From contig JAQWCT010000163.1 in assembly GCA_028705785.1 (NCBI GenBank), positions 1 through 6,117 of the forward strand: DNA of 6,117 nt, written 5' to 3'. The position numbers and the translations under genes are program-made. The stretch's first letter is position 1. Every line of letters starts with the position of its first letter. This stretch comes from Sulfurospirillaceae bacterium. Lineage in GTDB: Bacteria > Campylobacterota > Campylobacteria > Campylobacterales > Sulfurospirillaceae. The notes beneath the pieces are model-generated. The model was given only the letters and a program-made list of their open reading frames with translations, was not told where the DNA came from and did not search any database. Positions 1 through 6,117 of the stretch are shown one piece after another.

Positions 1-73
1 CCCGTAAATTTATGAGGCAAAAGGCGTTAAAGAAACTTTTATGCCATGTAATTTCAGTTTAGGAATTTAAAAA

Positions 74-544
74 ATGGTAATCTTAAAAAAAGTGCTAAAA
101 ATAATTCTTGGATTTTTTACTGTTATTATTGCGTTAGTTATTGGTCTAATAACATTCATTTACTTCTTAGATGATGATACTTCAAATATGTGTGGTAGCG
201 AATTTATTGAACAAAGTAGCTCCCCCAATGGAAACCTAAAAGCGATTATTTTTCAATATGATTGTGGTGCTACCACGAGTTTTACGACTAAAGTTGCTAT
301 TGTAAATAGTAATGTAAATAATTATGATAAAGCTATTGTCAAAGAGAGTGTATTTTCAGTGGATTGGAATCACGATAACCGCGTACCTCTTAATGCATTA
401 AATGGAGGTCCAGAAGTTCGAATAAAATGGTTAGATAATAGAGAAGTCGAGATTCAATATCCTGCACTTGCGCGTGTTCATTTTGCAAAATCATTCTTAT
501 TTTTTAAGTGGTTAAAAGTAAAGTACAGTACTTTTTATCAATAA
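74..544 (+). CDS. Small membrane-anchored hypothetical protein
   Basis: A 156-residue protein of unknown function. Residues 5-32 form one strong hydrophobic segment after a lysine-containing N-terminus, so it is probably a signal anchor with residues 33-156 outside the cytoplasmic membrane; no lipobox is visible. The soluble part has Cys40 (MCGSEF) and Cys64 (YDCGATTSF, 62-70), which could form a disulfide, an SPNGNLKA stretch (50-57) and GGPEVRIKWL (111-120). I recall the combination SPxG..KA, DCGATT and GGPEV.V.W from a family of short uncharacterised bacterial proteins, but cannot name it without a search. The start is supported by TAGGAA at 60-65, eight bases upstream. Base composition is clearly more AT-rich than the two large genes downstream, which fits recent acquisition or weak expression. 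The gene ends about 110 bases before tex and probably has no functional link to it. The reading frame is convincing; the function is unknown. Confidence 0.8.
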   Translation: MVILKKVLKIILGFFTVIIALVIGLITFIYFLDDDTSNMCGSEFIEQSSSPNGNLKAIIFQYDCGATTSFTTKVAIVNSNVNNYDKAIVKESVFSVDWNHDNRVPLNALNGGPEVRIKWLDNREVEIQYPALARVHFAKSFLFFKWLKVKYSTFYQ

Positions 545-560
545 AAATGCCAAAATGGTG

Positions 561-597
561 ATAGACTCCCTTATTTCTGTCTATGAATTCTTTTTTT
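561..597 (+). terminator. Weak candidate terminator after the hypothetical gene
   Basis: ATAGAC (561-566) and GTCTAT (579-584) can pair as a 6-bp stem with a 12-base loop. Three bases later comes a T-rich run (588-597). Only two of the six pairs are G-C, so the hairpin is weak. The T-run may instead be the T-rich upstream part of the tex promoter. Confidence 0.3.
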
Positions 598-601
598 CCG
601 C

Positions 602-607
602 TAAAAT
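602..607 (+). promoter_or_regulatory. Probable -10 element of the tex promoter
   Basis: TAAAAT, one mismatch from TATAAT, preceded by the T-rich run 588-597. No good -35 hexamer is seen, which is common for sigma-70 promoters in Campylobacterota. Transcription would begin near 613-615, giving a leader of about 40 bases that contains the palindrome at 625-634 and the tex ribosome binding site. A transcript starting here would not include the upstream in-frame ATG at 583, which supports 655 as the tex start. Confidence 0.5.
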
Positions 608-624
608 ACCCCCTCAAAAAATCT

Positions 625-634
625 TTACATGTAA
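625..634. repeat. TTACATGTAA palindrome, copy 1 (tex leader)
   Basis: Perfect 10-bp palindrome in the non-coding leader of tex, five bases upstream of its ribosome binding site (AAGGAA, 640-645). This is the only one of the five copies outside coding sequence. It could be an operator just downstream of the tex promoter, or one member of a genome-wide repeated motif. Confidence 0.85.
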
Positions 635-639
635 GACTC

Positions 640-645
640 AAGGAA
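640..645 (+). promoter_or_regulatory. Ribosome binding site that sets the tex start
   Basis: AAGGAA lies nine bases before ATG 655. The earlier in-frame ATG at 583 has no purine-rich site in front of it, so this site favours 655 as the true start. Confidence 0.75.
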
Positions 646-654
646 TTTAATTTT

Positions 655-2763
655 ATGAACCCACTTATCACCACATTAGTCCAAAAAACGGGCATCTATC
701 AAGCCAATATAACTAATATTTTAAAACTTTTAGAAGAAGGTTCGACCATTCCATTTATTGCGCGTTATCGCAAGGAGATGACGGGTAATGCGAGTGATGA
801 GCAACTTCGTGATTTTGAGAGCATTTATGCGTATTCTAAAAAAATGTTTGAGCGCAAAGAGGAGATTTTACGGCTTATCGCTGAAAAAGTCGAGCTTAGT
901 GATGAGGTCAAAAGTAAAGTAGAAAAAGCGCAAAGTTTGCAAGAATTGGAAGATATTTACCGTCCTTTTAAAGAGAAAAAAAATACTCGCGCCGCCCTTG
1001 CGATAAGTGCGGGGCTTACACCTTTGGCAGATATTTTGGAGCGAGGCGAGTTGGAGTTGGATGCGTTTGAGAAGAGGGCGCAAAGTTTTGTGAATGATAA
1101 AATCAAAAGTGCTAAAGAGGCTATCGCTGGGGCGCAAGACATCGTGGCGGAGCGGTACAGCGATGACCCTAAAGAGCGAGAGTATTGGAGGGGACAACTT
1201 TATGACTACTCCTCTTTTGAGATAAAAGCGGGGAAAAGTCTCAAAGCTGATGGGCTTTATGCAAAGCTTTCAGGAAAGAGTGAGAAAATCGCTTCAATTC
1301 CTTCACACCGTTATTTAGCGATGATGCGTGGTGTGGCTGAAAAAGAGTTACATGTAAAGATAACACAAGACATGGAACGAGTGGAGGGGGCGATAAGTCG
1401 TTATCGTATTCCCAAATTTGCGAAAAGTTCAAAAGGGCTTTTGTTAGAGGCGTATTTGGATGGGTTTAAAAGACTTTTATTTCCATCAATGGAGCGTGAA
1501 ATTCACTCAGCTATCAAAGAGAGAGCAGATATTCAAGCCATTATGACTTTTGGGAAAAATCTCTCTCAACTGCTAAATACGCCGCCCGTTACCAAGCGCG
1601 TGATTTTAGGCGTTGACCCAGCGTATCGCACGGGGTGTAAACTGGCTGTCGTGGATGAACATGGTACTTACTTGACCCACGCCGTGATTTACCCCACACC
1701 ACCGCAAAGTGACTATGAAAAATCAGCTAAAGTCATCAAAGAATTTACCCAAAAGTACCACATCACCGCAGTTGCCATTGGCAATGGTACGGGTTCTCGT
1801 GAGAGTCAAGAGTTTTTTGCAAGGCTGAACAAGGAAGAGGGGCTAAATCTCGCTTATACGGTGGTTTCAGAAGCGGGCGCTTCTATCTACTCAGCTTCCA
1901 AAATTGCCACACAAGAGTATCCGAATCTTGATGTCACGATTCGTGGAGCGATTTCTATTGCGCAACGCCTTCGTGACCCAATGGCAGCCCTAGTAAAAAT
2001 CGACCCAAAATCTTTAGGCATCGGACAATACCAACACGATGTAGACCAAAAGTTGTTAGAGAAAAAACTCCATGAAGTCATCGAAGATTTGGTCAATCGC
2101 ATCGGCGTTGATCCCAACAGTGCTTCACTTTCATTGCTCTCTTATGTGGCAGGTGTGGGCGAAAAACTTGCCAAATCCATCATCGAACATCGTGAGAGTA
2201 AAGGTGCCTTTACATGTAAAAGCGAACTCTTACATGTAAAGGGTCTAGGAGCCAAAGCCTACGAGCAATGTGCAGGATTTTTCCGCATCCGTGAGGGCAA
2301 AAGTGTCCTTGACAATACGGGCGTGCATCCTGAGAGTTACGCCATAGCGCAAAAACTTTTAAAGCGTGAAGATTTAGCATCGCTTAGTAAAGAGCAAATC
2401 ATATCGTTAGCTAAAGAACAAGGCATTGGAGAAGTCACATTGCAAGATATCATCGCTGAACTTCTCAAACCCGGATTTGACCCAAGAGAATCATTACCGC
2501 CGATAGTTTTTCGCTCCGACCTTACGAATATTTCGGAGTTAAGTGAGGGTTCTATCGTCTCTGGTGTGGTGCGAAATATCGCTGATTTTGGGGCGTTTGT
2601 GGATATTGGTCTTAAAAATGATGGGTTGATTCACATCTCTCAAATGAGCGATAAACGCATCGCCCATCCTTTGGAAATTTTGAGTATCAATCAGCAATTA
2701 AGCAATCTTCGAGTGATTGAAGTAGACAAGGAAAAAGGTAAAGTCTCTTTGAGCTTAAAATAA
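655..2763 (+). CDS. tex: Tex, S1-domain RNA-binding transcription accessory protein
   Basis: A 702-residue cytoplasmic protein of the Tex family, nucleic-acid-binding proteins related to eukaryotic Spt6 and implicated in transcription and stress or toxin-gene regulation. The order of parts is standard. A helical N-terminal domain carries the signature EGSTIPFIARYRKE. A YqgF/RNase H-like domain starts near residue 316 (VILGVDPAYRTG, with Asp321). A helix-hairpin-helix region spans about 475-560 (YVAGVGEKLAKSI around Gly500, then VKGLGAKAYEQCAGF). A C-terminal S1 domain covers about 632-702 (GSIVSGVVRNIADFGAFVDIG). The protein stops right after the S1 fold, so it lacks the tail seen in longer homologues such as the roughly 770-residue E. 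coli protein; this appears to be a compact, intact form. The start at 655 is chosen over ATG 583 because of the AAGGAA site, the likely promoter at 602-607, and because Tex homologues begin close to this point. Three TTACATGTAA palindromes lie inside the gene and one in its leader. Confidence 0.96.
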   Translation: MNPLITTLVQKTGIYQANITNILKLLEEGSTIPFIARYRKEMTGNASDEQLRDFESIYAYSKKMFERKEEILRLIAEKVELSDEVKSKVEKAQSLQELEDIYRPFKEKKNTRAALAISAGLTPLADILERGELELDAFEKRAQSFVNDKIKSAKEAIAGAQDIVAERYSDDPKEREYWRGQLYDYSSFEIKAGKSLKADGLYAKLSGKSEKIASIPSHRYLAMMRGVAEKELHVKITQDMERVEGAISRYRIPKFAKSSKGLLLEAYLDGFKRLLFPSMEREIHSAIKERADIQAIMTFGKNLSQLLNTPPVTKRVILGVDPAYRTGCKLAVVDEHGTYLTHAVIYPTPPQSDYEKSAKVIKEFTQKYHITAVAIGNGTGSRESQEFFARLNKEEGLNLAYTVVSEAGASIYSASKIATQEYPNLDVTIRGAISIAQRLRDPMAALVKIDPKSLGIGQYQHDVDQKLLEKKLHEVIEDLVNRIGVDPNSASLSLLSYVAGVGEKLAKSIIEHRESKGAFTCKSELLHVKGLGAKAYEQCAGFFRIREGKSVLDNTGVHPESYAIAQKLLKREDLASLSKEQIISLAKEQGIGEVTLQDIIAELLKPGFDPRESLPPIVFRSDLTNISELSEGSIVSGVVRNIADFGAFVDIGLKNDGLIHISQMSDKRIAHPLEILSINQQLSNLRVIEVDKEKGKVSLSLK
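1348..1357. repeat. TTACATGTAA palindrome, copy 2 (inside tex)
   Basis: Perfect 10-bp palindrome within tex, read in frame as TTA CAT GTA A (Leu-His-Val-Lys). Confidence 0.85.
2210..2219. repeat. TTACATGTAA palindrome, copy 3 (inside tex)
   Basis: Perfect 10-bp palindrome within the helix-hairpin-helix region of tex. It is read in a different frame from copy 2 (TTT ACA TGT AAA, Phe-Thr-Cys-Lys), so the DNA word rather than a peptide is shared. It begins exactly 20 bp before copy 4. Confidence 0.85.
2230..2239. repeat. TTACATGTAA palindrome, copy 4 (inside tex)
   Basis: Perfect 10-bp palindrome within tex, read as TTA CAT GTA AAG (Leu-His-Val-Lys), the same frame as copy 2. Ten bases separate it from copy 3. 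Confidence 0.85.
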
Positions 2764-2783
2764 AGGCACTCGCCCCCGTCAAA

Positions 2784-2828
2784 CCCTTTGTGATAATGCT
2801 ATAATAGTTACATAATTATCACAAGGGG
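2784..2828. repeat. Inverted repeat around the promoter and ribosome binding site
   Basis: Left arm CCCTTTGTGATAAT (2784-2797) and right arm ATTATCACAAGGGG (2815-2828) are complementary at 13 of 14 positions. The exception (T2787 with G2825) becomes a G-U pair in RNA, so a 14-bp stem with a 17-base loop can form. The loop holds the -10 element and the right arm covers the ribosome binding site. No T-run follows, so it does not look like a normal terminator for tex. It may be a two-half-site operator (TTGTGATAAT half-sites facing each other across the promoter) or an RNA hairpin that hides the ribosome binding site in read-through transcripts from tex. Confidence 0.85.
2797..2805 (+). promoter_or_regulatory. 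Extended -10 promoter of the transglutaminase/amidoligase gene
   Basis: TGCTATAAT is a perfect extended -10 element (TG, one base, TATAAT at 2800-2805). No good -35 match lies 17 bases upstream, which an extended -10 can tolerate. Transcription would start near A2812, giving a leader of about 22 bases. That start lies within the loop of the inverted repeat, so a transcript from this promoter lacks the left arm. Confidence 0.7.
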
Positions 2829-2829
2829 A
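2823..2829 (+). promoter_or_regulatory. Ribosome binding site inside the inverted repeat
   Basis: AAGGGGA lies four bases before ATG 2834. Six of its seven bases belong to the right arm of the inverted repeat, so it would be paired in an RNA that begins upstream of 2784 and free in one starting near 2812. Confidence 0.7.
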
Positions 2830-2833
2830 AGCC

Positions 2834-5800
2834 ATGTCACTTAAAGTCGTCATTTCTCATAAAACACATTATCACTACGACAAATACATCTCTCTTTCCC
2901 CACACATCATCAGGCTTCGTCCTGCTCCTCATAGTCGAACACCGATTGAGGCGTATTCTTTAAAGATTAAACCCGATACCCATTTTATCAACTGGCAACA
3001 AGACCCATTTGGAAACTATCTTGCGCGCTTGGTTTTTCCTGAAAAAGTTAAAGAGTTGTGCATTGATGTGGAGATTATCGCGGATTTGATTACGATTAAT
3101 CCTTTTGATTTTTTTGTAGATGACTATGCGAAAGAGTTTCCTTTTAGCTATACGCATGAGCTTAAAAAAGAGTTGTTACCGTATCTTGAAATCACCGAAG
3201 ATGGAAAATTACTCAAAGATTTTATGGCCTCTTTGAATTTGGAGAAAAAGACTATTATCGATTTTTTAGTCTATCTGAACACCCAAATCAACCAATACCT
3301 CAATTACACGATTCGCCTCGACCCAGGGGTTCAAACCTGTGAAGTGACACTGGGCAATAAACTCGGAAGCTGTCGAGATTACTCGTGGCTATTTGTGCAA
3401 GTTTTAAGGCATTTAGGACTAGCTTCTCGCTTTGTTTCAGGCTACTTAGTGCAACTCAAAGCCGATGTCAAATCCCTTGATGGTCCAAGTGGTCCTGAAG
3501 CGGATTTTACGGATTTACATGCGTGGACGGAAGTGTATATCCCTGGGGCTGGGTGGATTGGTTTGGATGCGACGAGTGGACTTTTTGCAGGGGAGGGACA
3601 TATACCTTTAGCGTGTACGCCATCATTTGAAAGTGCCCATGCAATAGAGGGCATGGGGGAAAAATGTGAAACAGAGTTTTTCTACTCCAACACCGTAACA
3701 CGCATCTTCGAATCACCTCGTGTTACTAAACCTTACAGAGATGACCAATGGAACGCGATTTATAATCTAGGTTTTACCGTAGATGCTGAGCTTGAAAAAA
3801 ATGATGTACGCCTTACCATGGGCGGTGAGCCAACTTTTGTTTCCATCGATGATATGGAATCCCCTGAGTGGAATACCACCGCTGATGGACCACACAAAAG
3901 AGAACTAGCCGATACGCTCTCTCGCAAATTATTAAACTCTTTTGGTCAGGGTGGAATGCTTCATTACGCACAAGGTAAATGGTACCCTGGAGAGCCACTT
4001 CCAAGATGGCAAACTTCGATTATCTGGCGAAAAGATGGTAAGCCTGTGTGGAATAATCCTGAGCTTTTTGCCGATATGAACGCCTCGTATGACTATACAC
4101 TCGAAGATGCAAAACTCTTTTTAGAAACGCTTTCTGGTACACTTGGGGTTGAGCATAAAAACATCATGCCTGCGTATGAAGACCCGCTTTATTATATCAT
4201 CAAAGAATCAGAACTTCCTATCGACATCGACCCGATGAAGTACAATCTTGAAGACCCACTTGAGCGACAAACTATCGCCAAAGTCCTCTCCCGTGGACTG
4301 GGCATTCCCTCAGGTTTCGTTATACCCGTTAATTTTGGAGAAAAGAGTTGGATAAGCTCACCGTGGGAGCTTAGGCGAGGGTATCTTTACTTAGCCGCGG
4401 GTAATTCTCCTATGGGACTTCGTCTACCTTTGGACTCCTTGGTGGAAAATCCCGATATGCCTTTGCCACCTCATTTTGAGCCAGACCCTTTTGCGCTTTC
4501 TTTGCCGTTAGGCGATTATCTTGAAGCGGCTCAAAAGCGATGTGAAGCAATTGATAAATCAAAAACTATCACAACAGAAGAAAAGTTTTTTGTCAAAACT
4601 GCCCTTTGTACGGAAGTGCGAGAGGGAAAACTCTATATCTTCTTGCCTCCACTTAACCATACAGAAGCCTTTTTAGACCTTATCGCCTCTATCGAAGCCG
4701 TTGCTTGTAAGCTCAATATGAAAGTATGTATCGAAGGGTATGAACCTGCACATGATTTGCGCCTCGATAGGATTAAAGTCACCCCAGATCCTGGTGTTAT
4801 AGAGGTCAATATCCAACCAGCGTGTTCGTGGAAAGAGCTTAGCGATAACCTCTTAACCCTTTACGCCGATGCGAGAGCTTCACGCCTTGGAACTGAAAAG
4901 TTTATGCTAGATGGCAAACACACAGGAACAGGTGGTGGAAACCATGTGACGATTGGGGCACTAAAACCAAGCGATAGCCCACTGCTTCGCAGACCAGATT
5001 TACTTAGAAGTTTAATTACCTTTTGGCAACATCACCCTGGGCTTTCTTATCTTTTTTCTGGTGCATTTATAGGCCCAACATCTCAAGCACCTCGTGTGGA
5101 TGAGGGACGACTTGAAAATCTATACGAACTTGAAATCGCTTTTGACCAAATTCCTCAAAATGGAGATGTACCTTTTTGGCTGACCGATAGACTTTTTCGC
5201 CATATGCTGACCGATATCACGGGTAATACCCATCGTTCAGAGTTTTGCATCGATAAATTGTATTCACCAGATTCTAGTACGGGACGATTGGGAATTTTGG
5301 AACTTCGAGCCTTTGATATGCCTCCGCACTCTCAAATGGCGCTGATGCAAATGCTCTTAGTGCGAACACTTGTATCGCTTTTTTGGAAAAAACCGTATAA
5401 GCATAAATTGGTACGATGGGGTACACAGCTTCATGATAAATTTTTACTAGAGCATTATGTTAAAGAAGATTTGCGCGATATTGTCGAGTTTTTGAACAAT
5501 GAAGGATATATCTTTAGACTTGATTGGTTTGACCCATTTTTTGAGTTTCGCTTTCCGCTTTATGGGATGGCAACGGTTGATAATATCCACTTAGAACTTC
5601 GAGCCGCCATTGAGCCGTGGCATGTGTTGGGTGAAGAGAGTAGTTCACAAGGAACGGCGCGTTATGTTGACTCTTCATTGGAGCGTGTGCAAGTCAAAGT
5701 GAGTAACTTTACCCCCGAGCGTTATACCCTTACATGTAACGGTGTGGCAATCGCTTTAAATCCCACAGGCATTGAGGGCGAATTTGTTTTGGGTGTCAAA

Positions 5801-6117
5801 TACAAAGCATGGGACCCTTGGTCTGCCTTGCATCCGACCATCGGAGTTGATACACCACTTACCTTTGACATCGTTGACAAATGGAACAATCGCTCCATCG
5901 GAGGTATGAGTTATTTTGTGGCGCATCCTGGTGGACGAAGTTATGATACGATTCCGATTAATAGCTACGAAGCGGAGTCTCGTCGCATCAACCGTTTTTG
6001 GGATTTTAATCATACACAAGGCGAGATAGAACATCAATTGCCCTCCATCGTTGAGCAAAATTTGGTGACCATCAATGGCATCCAAAGAGCAGTTGTCCCT
6101 CGTCACAATAAAGAGGA
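2834..6117 (+). CDS. Transglutaminase-like / DUF2126 putative amidoligase fusion protein (3' partial)
   Basis: An open frame of 1094 codons runs without a stop to the window edge. Residues about 4-85 match the bacterial transglutaminase N-terminal region. Residues about 145-250 are a transglutaminase-like core with a full thiol triad: Cys180 in GSCRDYSWL, His229 in DLHAWTEVYIPGAGW and Asp245 in GLDATSGL. From about 320 the DUF2126 part begins (MGGEPTFVSIDD at 329), followed by DPGVIEVN (652-659), HTGTGGGNHVTIG (696-708), TGNTHRSEFCIDKL and GRLGILELRAFDMPPH with Glu823 and Arg825. DUF2126 has been classed as a putative COOH-NH2 ligase of the glutamine synthetase-like fold, so one chain would carry an amide-forming and an amide-cleaving domain. 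No signal peptide or membrane segment is seen, so it is probably cytoplasmic. Family members are about 1100-1130 residues, and sequence such as VAHPGGRSYDTIPINSYEAE is typical of their C-terminal end, so only a few tens of residues are probably missing. Its substrate is unknown. Confidence 0.93.
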   Translation, partial: MSLKVVISHKTHYHYDKYISLSPHIIRLRPAPHSRTPIEAYSLKIKPDTHFINWQQDPFGNYLARLVFPEKVKELCIDVEIIADLITINPFDFFVDDYAKEFPFSYTHELKKELLPYLEITEDGKLLKDFMASLNLEKKTIIDFLVYLNTQINQYLNYTIRLDPGVQTCEVTLGNKLGSCRDYSWLFVQVLRHLGLASRFVSGYLVQLKADVKSLDGPSGPEADFTDLHAWTEVYIPGAGWIGLDATSGLFAGEGHIPLACTPSFESAHAIEGMGEKCETEFFYSNTVTRIFESPRVTKPYRDDQWNAIYNLGFTVDAELEKNDVRLTMGGEPTFVSIDDMESPEWNTTADGPHKRELADTLSRKLLNSFGQGGMLHYAQGKWYPGEPLPRWQTSIIWRKDGKPVWNNPELFADMNASYDYTLEDAKLFLETLSGTLGVEHKNIMPAYEDPLYYIIKESELPIDIDPMKYNLEDPLERQTIAKVLSRGLGIPSGFVIPVNFGEKSWISSPWELRRGYLYLAAGNSPMGLRLPLDSLVENPDMPLPPHFEPDPFALSLPLGDYLEAAQKRCEAIDKSKTITTEEKFFVKTALCTEVREGKLYIFLPPLNHTEAFLDLIASIEAVACKLNMKVCIEGYEPAHDLRLDRIKVTPDPGVIEVNIQPACSWKELSDNLLTLYADARASRLGTEKFMLDGKHTGTGGGNHVTIGALKPSDSPLLRRPDLLRSLITFWQHHPGLSYLFSGAFIGPTSQAPRVDEGRLENLYELEIAFDQIPQNGDVPFWLTDRLFRHMLTDITGNTHRSEFCIDKLYSPDSSTGRLGILELRAFDMPPHSQMALMQMLLVRTLVSLFWKKPYKHKLVRWGTQLHDKFLLEHYVKEDLRDIVEFLNNEGYIFRLDWFDPFFEFRFPLYGMATVDNIHLELRAAIEPWHVLGEESSSQGTARYVDSSLERVQVKVSNFTPERYTLTCNGVAIALNPTGIEGEFVLGVKYKAWDPWSALHPTIGVDTPLTFDIVDKWNNRSIGGMSYFVAHPGGRSYDTIPINSYEAESRRINRFWDFNHTQGEIEHQLPSIVEQNLVTINGIQRAVVPRHNKE
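5730..5739. repeat. TTACATGTAA palindrome, copy 5 (inside the fusion gene)
   Basis: Perfect 10-bp palindrome near the 3' part of the transglutaminase/DUF2126 gene, read as CTT ACA TGT AAC (Leu-Thr-Cys-Asn), the same register as copy 3. It shows that the motif is not confined to tex. Confidence 0.85.

Noticed and set aside
27..52. Promoter for the first gene (TTAAAG at 27-32, TGTAAT at 47-52)
   Set aside because: The spacing of 14 bases is too short and both hexamers are imperfect; the real promoter may lie left of the window.
520..534. Inverted repeat AAAGTAC-A-GTACTTT followed by T residues, as a terminator
   Set aside because: It lies inside the end of the coding sequence and the one-base loop is too tight for the full stem. 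An RNA hairpin would keep only about five weak pairs.
583..654. N-terminal extension of Tex from ATG 583
   Set aside because: There is no ribosome binding site before 583, the ATG lies in the right arm of the weak hairpin, the probable promoter -10 (602-607) is downstream of it, and ATG 655 has AAGGAA at good spacing.
868..1197. Minus-strand open frames inside tex (868-1197, 957-1142, 1241-1432, 1887-2117)
   Set aside because: They lie opposite a well-supported Tex reading frame, have no recognisable domains, and their sequence is explained as antisense of coding DNA.
2784..2828. Rho-independent terminator of tex
   Set aside because: The stem is good but no T-run follows the right arm; the next bases are the ribosome-binding and start region of the next gene. 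A regulatory role fits better.
5756..6106. Minus-strand open frames opposite the fusion gene (2960-3157, 3442-3654, 3507-3716, 3813-4004, 5756-6106)
   Set aside because: Each overlaps the conserved transglutaminase/DUF2126 frame and shows no protein-like motifs of its own.
1..6117. CRISPR array, tRNA or rRNA gene, insertion sequence
   Set aside because: No regularly spaced direct repeats, cloverleaf-like sequence, rRNA-like stretch, transposase or terminal inverted repeats were seen; nearly all the window is occupied by three coding frames.

Overview
The window looks like chromosomal DNA of a Campylobacterota (epsilonproteobacterial) species, possibly close to Sulfurospirillum. This is inferred from moderate-to-low GC, tightly packed genes, promoters recognisable mainly by a TATAAT-type -10 element with T-rich upstream DNA, and the character of the Tex and transglutaminase/DUF2126 proteins. 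The genus is a guess made without a database search. All genes lie on the + strand.

Layout: (1) positions 1-73 are a short leader or the tail of an upstream region. (2) 74-544 encodes a small AT-rich, membrane-anchored hypothetical protein. (3) 545-654 is an intergenic region with a weak hairpin/T-tract, a probable promoter and a TTACATGTAA palindrome. (4) 655-2763 encodes Tex, an RNA-binding transcription accessory protein of 702 aa. (5) 2764-2833 is a short intergenic region holding an extended -10 promoter inside a long inverted repeat whose right arm covers the ribosome binding site of the next gene. (6) 2834 to the window end encodes a fusion of a transglutaminase-like domain and a DUF2126 putative amidoligase. 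It is cut by the window edge probably only shortly before its natural C-terminus.

Tex and the fusion protein have no obvious functional link, and the separate promoter before the fusion gene suggests independent transcription. The fusion protein pairs a peptide-bond ligase fold with a papain-like thiol amidase/protease fold, which suggests a protein or peptide tagging and untagging system. Its usual partners (circularly permuted ATP-grasp and alpha-E proteins) would be expected downstream, outside the window.

The most unusual non-coding signals are two. One is the 10-bp palindrome TTACATGTAA, present five times in about 6 kb (four in or just upstream of tex), in different reading frames and far above chance. 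The other is the inverted repeat wrapped around the promoter of the fusion gene.
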